Under the pieces are notes generated by a model. It ran no database searches. It saw nothing but the letters and a program-made list of their open reading frames with translations, and was not told the origin of the DNA. This document shows, one piece after another, positions 51,875 through 63,991 of a stretch of 64,000 nucleotides of DNA (the stretch's first letter is position 1; each line of letters begins with the position of its first letter). Source of the stretch: Chamaecrista fasciculata (taxonomy: Eukaryota > Streptophyta > Magnoliopsida > Fabales > Fabaceae); assembly GCA_003254925.1 (NCBI GenBank), contig QANZ01032509.1, positions 55,385-119,384 on the forward strand, given 5' to 3'. The position numbers were made by a program, and so were the translations under genes.

Positions 51875-53128
51875 GGTTCGATCTGGTTAGTTCTATGGAG
51901 TCGTCGTCCTCTTCTGAACTTTTTCTAAACTGTAGTATCGATTATCGAACGCGTTGTTTACGACATGAACGGCAAATAAAACGGCGCCTTTCTGCATACG
52001 AGGGAAGTTCTACACGATGCGACATGCCGCATATATACGATTAGCATAATGATCATTTCGTTCATTTGGCATTGGTTTTTTCTATATATATTTTTAATTT
52101 TCTTGAGAATATAAATTCTAATGATTTAATTTTTTTTTTGTATTTTACTGGCGGAAAAGGTTTTTTTTCCTGAAACATAATTCATTCAAAAGCAAAACAA
52201 ACAAAACACAATATAAACGAAAACAAAGTAAAAATAGTCAATCTCTCCCTAGCATAAACAGTAACACTAGACAGGATATCAACTGACAAAATATATGGTT
52301 TACAATCTATCCAAGATGACTCATCTTGTTTTAAATAAATTGGCAAGATTATCAACTGTCAAGTTAACGAATTTAGGGATCCAACTAAAGCTACAACCAC
52401 CTAAAAAATATGAAACATAAATAAAGTCATCTAAAAGAGACAAATACTTTCAAACAAGACAGCAAGCAACTCCAATGATTGTTTTAAAAAAAGACATAAA
52501 CAGACTCAAAGCAACAATAATAAAATAATAAAACGAAAGGATGCTATGAAAGAGCACTAAAAAATCAGGACCAAATCAGGAAGCTGCTGTGGAAGCCAGA
52601 AGCCGCCATGGAATGCCTAGTCCAGATTCGCCACCACAGAACGCCGTCGTCACAAAACTCTATAACCAGAGGAAGGGCCATCGTCGTTGAGACAACGACG
52701 ACTCAAAATTTCACTCAGAAAAACTCTCACGGCGAAGAGAGTTTTCTCTCGCCTTAGAAACAATATTTGATGTGATATACCGTTTAAATTATTGTTGTGA
52801 GATTATTTAAGGAAAACACTTTTTTGGTAGACTATTGCAATATTAGAGAAGTTTTAGTGACAAAATCTACATTTGCACAAGATTATGGTTCTTCCAAAAA
52901 AAATATATTTTATTCCATCACAAAAAGAGTTAATGGACCTTTAATTTATAAAAGGTCAGTTTCAATTTTTTTTTCTTAAATACATAAATATTTAAGTACT
53001 TTTTTATTTAAAACATCACTGCTAATATATTATATATAGTACCATCAAAAAAATTAAAAATAATCATAAAACTCCTATGAAAAAACATAATGATAAAAAG
53101 TTCAAAAAGATCTTTACAAATTGGTTTA
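51875..53128. other. ATP10 promoter region and intergenic DNA with a possible non-LTR remnant
   Basis: The ATP10 promoter and leader lie at the left end. Positions 52142-52760, read on the minus strand, run from a GC-richer stretch (ggcgagagaaaactctcttc, 'gtcgtcgttgtctcaacga') to an A-rich end. That resembles a truncated LINE with a 5' UTR-like part, but no reverse transcriptase is visible. The rest is AT-rich. Confidence 0.3.
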
Positions 53129-56100
53129 TCAAACCAAGATTGATAAGGTGAAAGCAACAAGGAGATATACAAGTTTGAGAGTTGCATGAAGCGAATAATC
53201 ACTAGCTCTGCCCACACTTGACTCTGAACGAATCCACTCACTGATTATTTCAACTTCTTTCTCCCTCTGCTTCCTCAACCATTCAGGATCATCTGCACTT
53301 GAAGGCCCTAAGTCTAAGCAGTGAGATCCTGCACACATCACATATATATATATATATATGCATCAATTAATATTTAATCATATTTATATGTATATGATAA
53401 ATTAACATGGAGAATTTCATCAATAGTTCTATTATAAGCTAGAATGAAATATGATGATAATGGGGTCGGTCCGTAAGTACCTTTGTCTGTGGTGAGGGCA
53501 ACTATGGTATCTGATACGCTCTCCAACACCCTAAGAAGAATTTAAAAATGGACAGAAAACTAAGAGATGATATTTTAATTAATGAATGAATGAAAATATG
53601 GGTATGAAGAAAAAACAATATATTAAGAACTCTTCAGGCCAAAAAGACATATTAAGAACTCTTCTTTTCTATGTAAAATTTATTACCCCCCAGCACTGTA
53701 AGGATCTCTCAGTCCGTTGGAGAAGATGATGTTGCTTCCAAACTCACGGAGACGCGGTAGCAAGTTCTGCATTTTTCATCAATCTTATAATTAATAAAGC
53801 ATGAATACTATATACTATAAAAAAAATATACAAACTTATTGATAAATCTTGGAATGGCATTTGTGTGTGTCAAATAAAGTTGTGAAAATAAAAAATAATT
53901 AAATGGAGATAAAAGTGAATCTTGTGCACACAAATATGAGGAAGGGGAGGAGGGATTAATCTCCGTATACTCCTTCTTTGTCTGAGAAAGTAGTTCCTCT
54001 TCCAAAATACCTAAATTTGAGGTATTTGTAATTTGTGAAGGAAGGAGGAAGAAGAAGGATTAAAAGTTAATCCATCAATCTCTTTCCCTCCGATCTTCAA
54101 ATTTTCAAACAAGGAGGAGATGTTTGCTCAATCCAAACAAAGGCTAAAGGTCAATTAGAGAAATTTTCCTGCCATCTTAGAGTTTGCTCCCCCAAAACAC
54201 TTCGGCCATATCTCCTAAAGTATTCTTGTCTTACACTCCCTATATTAATATACATGTATCCAATGGAAATTTTAGACAAGCACATATACTCTCATTCCAT
54301 AATTGTATTTTTATGTGTGATCAGTATAATAACTTAAATATCATAAGTCTCTCTCTCGATCATGACCACCACCATTATTACACATATCTTCTTGTATATA
54401 AGTACTTCTAGTCAAGGACAATATATACCAGAATTAGGCAAAATTAAACTACCTCAGATAAAATCACAGTTGATCACTTATTAACTATTAGCAATTGAAG
54501 AAGTGGGAACATACATGACGACCACCATAATAATTTGGGACCCATTGAGGTGTGGGCCAGACGCCATAGGAGTTGTAACAGTAATCCATGTAAGACCTGA
54601 AATCAAAAGGTTCATATGGGAACATTGAATTGTTCTTCCTGTCAAGCCCATCAGGTTGACCCAGCTCTGTGCATACCTGTTATTATATTATACATACCTT
54701 CATTCATATTCACATATATATATAATATGCACTCAAAAAATTCACTAGCTAATAAATAATGAACTAGCTAGTATTAGTATATATACCTGCCAATCCCATT
54801 GTATAGCCGAATCTTCATCAAAATCTGATACTCCTCCGATGTCATAGCATGAGTGATTTCCCATGTAAGAAAATACAGCTTCAGCTATCTGCCCAACAAC
54901 ATCGGTTTTCTTGGCTGACCTATCAATGGCTGCACAAATGGTCTCAACAGGACGATTAATAGGATCATCATATTGAGCTGCTTCACCATACATGTACACC
55001 AAGTAATCCTTAACATCATCACTTGCATTCAATTTACTGCATGTCAAATTATTATTAATTGTCAAATTCAAAAGTAAGATTCTGCTCTGAGACCATATAT
55101 GCATTAATTAATAAACAATTAATGTATATTAGAAGACCATATATATATAAATGAAAAACTCACTTGCAAAACTTAAACTTGGAGGTCAGATAGGACAAAC
55201 CCTCGGGTGTGGAACCCAATTTATGGATTTCAGTCCATGATTTACTTATGGTCTCGTAGCAGCTTCTACTGGTTTCCTATGCAGGGTTAATTTAATTAAT
55301 TAACTAAATAATTAATATATAATTAAATCAGCTAGCAATAAGTGCTCTTTTTAATTGAAAGCATTATATAAGTATTGCATACATTGAAGTCGGTAGAGAC
55401 GACATCATAGTATCCTACTATAGGTACAGAGTCAAAAAGGTCAAGTATGGGCGCAGAAGAAGCCAGAGCCCCAAATGCAATGTGAGGATACTTCAACCTA
55501 AACCATGAAGCAAGCACTGCATGCATATATATATATATCGATCACAACAAATTAAAAGGCAAATATATATGCAATGTAAAAAACTATGAAGAGATAATTT
55601 TTTATTTTTTTCATGAGTAGGCACTTAATTACTTCCACCGTAGGAGCCTCCAATAACAATAATAGGAGAATTGGTGGAGTTAGTAGTGCGTTGTATGTGT
55701 AAGAGCACTTCAGCATAGTCAGCAAGGGCTTGTGCTGAGTTGAGATAACCAAGCCTAGTTGCATTTCTCGTGGCTTCTTCTCGTGATCCGAATGGTATTG
55801 ATTTTCCATAATACCTATGCTGCCAAAGGTATATATACATATTGAAAAACAAAAAAAATTAAAACCAAAATGTATCACGCAATAATGGTCGTATTTAAAT
55901 GCCTTTGGAAAGATACATTTATTCTTGAGTAAACTAACAAAACAATTCTGTTTGTAAAAGATTAGGGTTCACAACTCAATTTCACAAAGATCCGAATATA
56001 CAATTTAATCTCTAAAAGAACTAATAAACAGTATACTTATTAATCATTTTTATGGACTAAATAGTATACCATTTAGTTCTTTAATTTCAGAGACTAACAA

Positions 56101-57074
56101 ATAGTATATTGTTTGATTCTTTCATTGATTAACTTATGCATTTGTCAATGTTTCAGGGATCGAGTTATCAATTCGACAATCTTTTAAGATATGCTTGGAT
56201 TGGAGATTAAAAAAAAGAAGGCAAGGGAGATTAGGAAGCTGAGAAATGGAGGTAAAGAGAATGAGGTATTAATTTTTAATTTTTCATTCCCCTCCTTCAA
56301 AAATTTCAAAAATATTTTGAAAGAGATGATACTTCTCAAACCATGGGAATGGATACTAGGATTTAACCTCCTCTTTCCCTCTCTCCTCTTCTCTTCCAAT
56401 CTCTTTGTTTTTTTCTCCTCTTTATTGTCAAACAAGTCCTTATAAAGATTGAAGTGTTAGTTTACTTTTTATTCCTTAACCAGTCAAAGTGCTAAAGTAC
56501 TATAAATTAGGTTCAAAGCTAAGTGAGACTTGTCTCAAGTCTCACTTTTTTTTTTCAGGCGAAAACAAAAAAAGGTGAGACTTGACCAGTTAAACAATGA
56601 CTAGTCTTAGTTATAGATGAGAATATTTATATCGTGATAACAAAACGAAGTTAAGATGCAAAATAATAAAGTTATTACTTCAATGTAAACTATGAGAGCA
56701 CGAAATTTAGGGGCATTTTCTGGGAGGAAGCTGGGCCCCAAATCATCGTCAATTGATGATTCTCCACCAAGGGATGCAAAAATGGGTGCTCCTGGTCCTC
56801 CCCATTGGCTGAAATCCACCATATACCTTTGTTGAAAAGTGGCGTAACTTTGAGGGACAAAATTGAAGTGATCAAGCCTTTGAGTGTAGTTGTAAGTCTT
56901 GAGGTTCATATGTGATACTCTTGATAGTGATGCTGAGGGAACACTAGTAGTAGTAATCACTTTGCTTCTTCTTCCTTGAATTGATAGCCTTGGCATTCTA
57001 TGTGACTTACAGTCACCATAGAAGAAACCCAAAGAAACCAATAAAAAAAGTTTGATCAATATTGAGTTTCCCAT
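53129..57074 (-). CDS. PRCP: Lysosomal Pro-X carboxypeptidase-like serine peptidase (family S28)
   Basis: Nine exons on the minus strand: 56679-57074, 55633-55819, 55383-55516, 55164-55276, 54787-55036, 54515-54676, 53687-53766, 53481-53530 and 53129-53328, giving 523 residues. S28 enzymes are secreted or vacuolar and remove a residue after proline. A signal peptide covers about 1-22. Conserved text includes [28 protein letters not shown], the nucleophile elbow GGSYGG (Ser191), [31 protein letters not shown] (Asp435) and [10 protein letters not shown] (His460); the catalytic triad is complete. The tail ends in a hydrophobic stretch ([13 protein letters not shown]), which could be a membrane or GPI anchor. 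Intron 1 holds nested MITEs. A half-length paralogue lies upstream at 61155-62718 in the same orientation. Confidence 0.94.
55929..56467. mobile_element. MITE split by a second inverted-repeat element (S28 intron 1)
   Basis: The left end gagtaaactaacaaaacaat and the right end gtgttagtttac are inverted and match the ends of the U2AF35 intron element. The shared interior has 'agtataccatttagttct'. Between about 56188 and 56446 a different purine/pyrimidine-asymmetric segment begins 'tgcttggattggaga' and ends 'ctttattgtcaaacaagtcc'. It seems to have inserted into the first element. Boundaries are approximate. Confidence 0.45.
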
Positions 57075-59051
57075 TGCAAGTGTTCTTTGCTTTGCTCGAT
57101 CAGCACTACTAATAATGAATAACTTTGAAGGTAGACCTAATATTTATTGATAAATGATATCATATTCATATATAATATATATATAACAAATCTTCAAAGA
57201 TGCATGTATTATAATTTGTGTTGTTGTTATCTTGTTATAGAGTTGTAGATTAATACAAAATAAATTTGATTTATGGCTTATCAAATCATATCCTTTTTGG
57301 TTAATCATATCTGTTTTTATTTTCAGGCTTCTCAAATCATATCAGTTGAGAGAAAATCTCAAGTGGCAACTGGTCAATTTTAATTTATCTATTTTTCAAT
57401 ATTTGATTATCTTTTTTACTTATATATATACATTGTGATAAAAATTGTTTAGCACATATTTTATTTATATAATATATATTTTTAAAAATGTGAACATAAT
57501 AAATCGATGTGAATTTTATGTTTAAAATTATATATATATATATACACCTAGTATATTAAAAGAAGGTGAAAGTTCTAAATTTTGTCAATTATCTACTCTT
57601 ATAATTTGACAAGTACCAAATTCTATCGGTTGTTTTTGATTAAAATCCAAATAGAATTTAACATAAAATAAAAAATTTAGTTAAAGTTTAAATTGATTAT
57701 TTCTTAACCATTGATTAGGTATTTAACTAGAGCATGGTGAAATGAGTTAAGAATTAAGACAGTTTGTAAATTATTATGAACTAATAAATGCTTACGTTTT
57801 TGTCATAGTTAATTAGTTAAATACAAAATTTTTATCACATCTTATGCTGTTGTATAGTTTATAATATAATAAATTAAAAGTAATTTAAAAAAAAATAAAT
57901 TCAAATAACTCCATTAACATCATCGACTATATATCTTAAAATTTTTTCCCCATTCATCTTTACAATACATAATTACTTCTAAAATCTTATAAAATAAAAT
58001 TTAGTATTTAATTATTTATAATATTTTATATAATTTAAGATTTTAAATAATTTCAAAGTTTACCCCCATATTTGGGCACGAAAGAAGAAGTGACATAATC
58101 TCAATTTTTCAAGTGGAATAATATAGCAAGGTTAGATAAGATAGATAAATATATATTTTTAAAAAATTAATTTGATTTTTTAAACATTAGCGGAGATTTA
58201 TCCAAGTGACTTATGACTTGTGAAAATCATAATATATTTAGTGTTAATAAAAAAGAAGAAGAAAACTATTTAAAAGCATGCATTGTGATCAAACTTGAAG
58301 ATAATAATATAAAAAATGTGTAGTTTTATTTTAATTTTTTTAAGTTTTTTTTTTAAAAAAAACAAATAAACTTGATAAACTTTTTTTTAAAAAAATAAAT
58401 TTATTGAAAGATCTAGTATCTAATGCATTATGTAACTATGTATAACAATTATAAATTCAAAGAACTTACCATCGCCTGTCAAATTCAATTTAATAATAGC
58501 CAAAACTCACTAAGTGGAAACACCATGCCGTTGCTTGCACATACCAAAAACATTATTCAATTAATGACTTTATTCTAACTAAAAACTTTCTTCTCGTCTT
58601 TTTATTCTTAGCAAGAACACTGCATTGTTAATTAATAAAGCAAACTCAAAGAATAAAACCATGCAACATAAGCAAGTATAAAAAGAATAGCTTGCTATCA
58701 TTTTCCCTCCTTGTCTCAACAACTCTCCTATATTATTTATCTAATAGAAATTTTAAAACCCCAGTCAAACTAAAACCCTAAACTCATCAACAAAAACGAT
58801 GGATGAGGAGGGTGATGAATGCAATTTTTTAATTATTTATTGCGATTTTGCTTTTAACAGTTTTATTTTGTTTTGTGAATTTTTGGGTTTCATATATTAA
58901 TAATTGTAGTTCTTTTTCAAATCTTATATTTTTGAATGATTTATTGATGTTTGCCACCTTGCCCTTCAACGTCTCTACTTTTGCTTTTCTTTTATGAAGT
59001 TTTATCTATCAATAATTATTGTTTCTCATTTAAATCTTGTATTAATAGTTA

Positions 59052-59792
59052 GGAAAAAGTATTATTGGTACTCCCAACGTATGGGGTCATTTTCAGTTAT
59101 ACCCCCAACGTATTTTTTGTCAATTATACCCCCAATTTTTCACATTTGAGTCAATTTTTTCTCAACCCCTAACAAATTACAGAATAGTCCAAAACGTTTG
59201 TCATCTTTAATAAACAAGTCCTTAGAAGCCATTAACAACCCTCCTTCTCTTACCCTAAAACATCACCACCACACTTCATCATTGCCGTCAACTCTGTCCT
59301 CGTTTCTGTCGAGATGGTCCTTCTCGTTATCGTTCTCAGCTTCCTAGTCTTCTCTAAATTATGTCGTTCTCATCCATTTTTCTTCCTTTACAACCGCCTC
59401 TCACTCATCTTCTCTATTTTTCCCCTCTCTCCAAAAGGATTTTGAAGTTACTTCACTTCTCAATTTCGACAGCCACGACGACACCGCCACTGAAGATTAT
59501 GTGTTAACATCGGGAGCTAGAGTTATTGGTATTTCTGCTCGATTTCTTTGTATTCGAGGCTCACCGACGAGTTTGTGTGTGGTTTCCAGAACTGTGTAAA
59601 GCAGAGGGGAGAGATTTTTCGGGTTTCTCAATTTCAGGCTAGTTCGTTAAATATGACAAACATTATGGATTGTTCTGTAATTAGTTAGCGACTCGTGTGA
59701 AAGAAAAATCTTGAGAGAATGGATGATTTCTAAATATTGAGGGTATAACTGAAAATGACTCCATAGTTGGAGATATCAACAGTACTTTTGCC
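59052..59792. mobile_element. Mutator-type MITE with perfect 9-bp TSD
   Basis: A 741-base insertion between perfect direct repeats taatagtta (59043-59051 and 59793-59801). Its inverted ends are ggaaaaagtattattggtac and, reversed, ggcaaaagtactgttgatat. The similarity continues through 'ggggtcattttcagttatac'. The middle (59230-59600) is noticeably richer in C and G, with a CT-rich stretch, and may be captured gene sequence. No transposase. Confidence 0.8.
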
Positions 59793-60061
59793 TAATAGTT
59801 ATTGTTAGGGTTTAGGGTTTAAAAAAACCACTGAATTCATAACTAAATTATTGAAAGATTAAAATATATAATTTAGACTCTAAAANGTTTGGGGTATAAT
59901 TGACAAAAAAATATTGAGGGTATAACTGAAAATGACTCCATAGTTGGAGATATCAACAGTACTTTTGCCTAATAGTTATTGTTAGGGTTTAGGATTTAAA
60001 AAAACCAATGAATTGATAACTAAATTATTGAAAGATTAAAATACATAATTTAGACTCTAAA
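59734..60061. repeat. Direct repeat flanking a single N
   Basis: Positions 59734-59884 and 59909-60061 share about 150 bases with a few mismatches, on either side of an N at 59885. The bases just right of the N (gtttggggtataattgac) are a better match to the element's other end than those left of it, so two different copies or haplotypes may have been joined. Confidence 0.7.
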
Positions 60062-60247
60062 AGATTAAAAAGTATACTCTTTAGTCTCATAAAGATTAGA
60101 TCAAAAACCTATTTTGGTCCCAAATATTTTCTCTAATTTATGTTTTGGTCCCTAACATTTTTATAAATATAATCAGATTCAAGATGAATAAAATAAATAA
60201 TGAAAAATGAATTATTTGGTCCTTATACTTTATTTAAAGTTTTAATC

Positions 60248-60616
60248 TAATCCCTATCATTTTATTTTGGCAAAAATATCCTTTTCGTTCTCAAATTTTA
60301 CAATAATTTTCAACTCAATCCTTAACTTTTGTTTACTGTCAATTTTATCTTCGAAGTTTTAGATTAAAAAACATGATTAAAGTATATCGTTAACTTATGA
60401 AAAGAAGTTAGTCAAATAATAAAATTGATCAAAATGTAAAATTTTAAAGATAAAATTGACAATAAAATGTGAAACTTTTACTGATGATAAAATCGATTAA
60501 AATATAAAACTTTGAGACAAAACTGATAGTAAACAAAATTGAGGATGAAATTGAAAAACTATGTAAAGTTTGAGGACAAAAATGATACTTTTGCCAAAAT
60601 AAAATTATAGGGACTG
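60248..60616. mobile_element. Fold-back MITE
   Basis: The left arm 'tccctatcattttattttggc' (in part) and the right arm 'gccaaaataaaattataggga' (in part) are inverted. The arms continue with 'ttttgtttactgtcaatttta' type sequence against its complement. Roughly 370 bases and non-coding, with further related 'gggaccaaa' sequence up to about 60770. Confidence 0.55.
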
Positions 60617-61154
60617 ACAGTGAAACGTTTTGCAAAGATATGAGACCAAAAGTGATACGAGACCAAATCTGCAATTAAGCGAAAAATATGAGACCAAAAG
60701 TGCAACAAAAAAAAGTTATGGGACCAAATTGAGACCTGAGCAAAAGTTATGGGACAAAAATTGCACTTTGACCAATAAACAATAATCTAACACAAAGATG
60801 TTAATTGTCCCAAATAAAAAAAATAAAATAAAAACTCATGGGTCATCTTCGTGCAATTTTAAAACTCAGGGTATCATGTGTACATTACTTAAAATTCAAG
60901 AGGTGTTTGTGCAATTTATTTTATCCAATAATTTTTTCTACTAAAAAAATAACCGTTTCTTTACAATTTTTTCTATAAATTAATGACATATTTCAACATC
61001 TTTTTCAAATCTGAGGTGTTTGTGGCTCAGCTTTCTGAAACAAGAAAACATAGTTCAGTTTTTCTATTTGGGGTATTTGGATTCATAAGAAAATATGTGT
61101 GCCCAAAAAACAAAAAAAGTCTTCATGATTATGACAGAGAACAAAACTACTTAC

Positions 61155-62718
61155 TTGCAAGTTTTAAATCTGGTGCTGATAATTGAAAGACCATTATGCC
61201 TCTTAGCTACTCTGTCAATTTCAGACCATGACATGCGTATAGTTTGGTAGCAACTCTCACTAGTTTCCTGCTCCACTCATATTAGGCATTATTAGTAATA
61301 AGTTTTGGACGCATTTAAAGAGACTATTTTTTTGGGGGGGTTCAAAATAAGAAGTTTGACATATATAGATTACTTTGAAGTCCTTTGTCACAATATAATA
61401 GTATCCAGCTTGTGGGGCAACGCCATTGAAGTAAAGGATTGGTGCTGATGAAGCCAGAGCACCAAGAGCAATATGAGGATACTTTAGCCTGAACCATGAT
61501 GCAAGCACTGTGTGCAATTAATTGGGAAAAGAAAACTGGTTAATTAACTAAATCTTCATATAAATTTATGTTCAAGAAACTATAGTTAAATAGTCTCACT
61601 CTCCATTATATGTAAACCTATTAGTTTTTTTCAATCATATATATGGCGTCACTTACTTCCTCCATAGGAACCCCCAATAACGATGATAGGAGAATTCTGA
61701 GCAGACAACCTTTTCTTCAAGTCTAAAAGCACAGCAGCATAGTCTGCTATAGCTTGAGCTGAGTTGAAACAGCCACGAGTAGTAGAATTTTTCATAGCTT
61801 TTTCCCATGAACCAAATGGTATTGATTTGCCATAGTATCTATGCTGTTAGAAGGCATATAATTATATAAAGATGTATGTAACAAGTTATTTCCATCACAA
61901 TAAGTGTAAATCTTTCATAAATATATAGGTCAAAACTTTATTTTAGTCTTCAAACAATAAGGAAAATTCTGTTTTGGTCCTCTAACTAGTTTTTGTTCTA
62001 TTATGGTCTTCAAACTTTCACACTTGTTCTACCATTTGTCAAAATTGTAAGTCCATGCTTTACCATTAACTATTTTTTGTTCTGTTTTGATCTCTCTCTC
62101 TTTCCATGACAAATTCTTGTCTGCACCATGTCATGCTATTAGAGATTTGAGAAGAAGAAATAAAAAATTAGTAAGATTTACTGAGAGAAAATAAAGAAGA
62201 TGGCAGAGTTACATTTGGACCAACGATGGAAGAAGTGAAAGTTTGAGGACTACAATAGAACAAAAAATAGCTTGAGGACCAAAATGAAATTCACTCTATA
62301 GTTCAAGGACTAAAATTCACTATATTACCTCGATATAAACAATAAGAGCATTGAACTCGGGGGCGTTATCTCTGAGGAATCCAACATAATTTATATCCTC
62401 ATGCACAGGTGCTTCTGCAACAAGGTATGCAAAGATAGGTGCACTTGACTTAGCTCCTCCCCAGTACTTAAAATTTATCATGTACCTTTGTTGAAAAGTG
62501 GTGTAGCTATCAGGCCTATAGTTGAAGTGATCAATTTTTTGCGTGTAATAAAATATCTTGAGGTCCTCAGGAAGATGCCAGGAAGAAATGGTTTGGGATT
62601 CATGTTGATAGGTTCTCCGAAAAGTTCCTAATTTTGGAAGGTTGAAAGCACAGACACAAAAGGAGAGAATCAGGAAGAACAGAGAAAGACATTGAAATGA
62701 GTGAAGAAGGAATCTCAT
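61155..62718 (-). pseudogene. Truncated tandem copy of S28 Pro-X carboxypeptidase (exons 1-4 only)
   Basis: Four exons on the minus strand: 62329-62718, 61657-61843, 61374-61507 and 61155-61267. Exons 2, 3 and 4 have exactly the same lengths (187, 134, 113) and phases as in the complete gene at 53129-57074, and all splice sites and the frame are intact. Encoded parts are a signal peptide (MRFLLHSFQCLSLFFLILS), [42 protein letters not shown] (Ser189) and [19 protein letters not shown], ending ISTRFKTC with a good donor. The exons for the catalytic Asp and His are absent from the following 4 kb, so it cannot make an active S28 peptidase. A protein of about 275-300 residues ending in the intron is possible. 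Intron 1 contains a MITE (61928-62320). Confidence 0.85.
61928..62320. mobile_element. MITE in intron 1 of the truncated S28 copy
   Basis: The left end 'gtcaaaactttattttagtc' and the right end 'gttcaaggactaaaattcac' are inverted, with inner matches such as 'gttttggtcctctaactag' against 'tagcttgaggaccaaaat'. About 390 bases, similar in style to the element at 25948. Non-coding. Confidence 0.55.
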
Positions 62719-62798
62719 GGCTAAGAGCAGTTGAGAGTAGTATATATATCTCCTAGACTTCGATGTTTTGATGCATGTTATATATATATGATGGTTTG

Positions 62799-63125
62799 AC
62801 AATGTGGAAGGTGAAATCAGAAATTAAAAGTAATAGCAGGAGAAGATTAAATAAAAAGAAGGAAAAACTATGTCAAAAGAGTGCTATGAGCTAGTCTGCT
62901 ACTTAATTAAATTTAGTAAAGTAAGCTATAGCTATCAAGCTGCCATATATAGAATTCAGGGTGAAGAACCTAATAGACCAATTACCATCTTTGACAATGT
63001 GGAAGGTAAAATCAGAAATTAAAAGTAATAACAAGAGAAGATCAAATAGAAAACTATGTAAAAAGAGTGCTATGAGCTAGTCTGCTACTTAATTAAATTT
63101 AGTAAAGTAAGCTATAGCTATCAAG
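62799..63125. repeat. Tandem duplication upstream of the truncated S28 copy
   Basis: About 140 bases starting gacaatgtggaaggt occur at 62799-62940 and again at 62991-63125, around 90 percent alike, both ending gctatagctatcaag. They lie in the promoter region of the truncated gene. The second copy ends exactly where the LTR-like sequence begins. Confidence 0.8.
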
Positions 63126-63991
63126 TGTTAGCATCTCATTCTTGTACATCTTTCTAACCCAAATTACCTCTTTTTCTTAGTCACTTAATCCATTTTTTAG
63201 CTTATTTGCTTTGGTTTTTGTTAGCTGGTCATTTCCTCTCTTAAGTTGCCCATTTCAGTTTGTTATGGGCATAGGACTAATTCCCCCTTTTACTGCAGTA
63301 ATTTCTTAATCTGAATTTTCTTTTCTTTTAGGGACCAATCTGTTGCTGCCAACTGTGCACCCCTTTTGAAGTAAAATATCTGATTCATTTAGTGGAGAGC
63401 ATGTCCCTAGCATGTGCCAAGGGTTTCTTTTTGGAAAGGGATGCATATAAAAGGGAAAGTTTTGGATTAGAGGGCTCATTCACTCATATTGCAGTATAGC
63501 TGAAGCAGGGAGCTCGTGAGCAGCTCGTTTTGAAGGACCCAATCCGCCATTTAATTTGTTCACTCTCTGCTCAGATTTGCTAGTTTTCTTCCTTCTCTTA
63601 GTTTTAATCTTGTTTTAGTTATGAAGATTAGAGGCTAGGCCTCTAATCTAGCTAGGTTGTATAAAGATTTGGAGGATATCATGTTATGAGATTATGTTTT
63701 GAGTTTAATGAAATCTTATTTTCTCTTGAGTTTTGATTCGCTCTCCGTTTTAATTTCTGATTATCTTGGATGGATGATATTAGAGGGCGCCCCTAATTGT
63801 ATTTCATTCTTGATTAATCTTGTCATCTAGACTCAAATTTGTAATCATTTGATGTTTAGAGTAGTGACACATGCTTTGTTAGTAGAATTGCTTCATTTTT
63901 GTTATGTTGGAATCGACCCTACTCATCACTATTTGCAAAATTAAGGAACACAAAGTAGTAGGATTTAATTTGTTGGATTCGACACCTAACA
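63126..63991. mobile_element. Probable retrotransposon LTR (window edge)
   Basis: The segment begins tgttag and ends ctaaca, the usual short inverted TG...CA ends. Internally it has a TATA box (tataaaag at 63446) followed by a GC-richer leader and T-rich downstream sequence with termination-like signals, as in U3-R-U5. Flanks tcaag and aaatt are not duplicated, so it is not a simple solo LTR; the interior of the element probably continues beyond the window. Only nine bases follow, too few to test for a primer-binding site. Confidence 0.5.

Larger units (their letters stand above)
57075..61154. other. AT-rich region between the two S28 copies, no exons
   Basis: I searched both strands by eye for S28 exons 5 to 9 (for example the ends WDWQ, SNGLRDP, SHCLDL) and found none. 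The first 1.8 kb is extremely AT-rich. A Mutator-type MITE is at 59052-59792, duplicated sequence surrounds the N at 59885, and a fold-back element lies at 60248-60616. A short frame at 58799 (MDEEGDECNF...) has no support. Confidence 0.6.

Noticed and set aside
58799..58900. Short acidic frame MDEEGDECNF resembling the first exon of the VIM-like units
   Set aside because: The likeness is limited to a few acidic residues, there is no supported donor or following exon, and the promoter-like repeats are missing.
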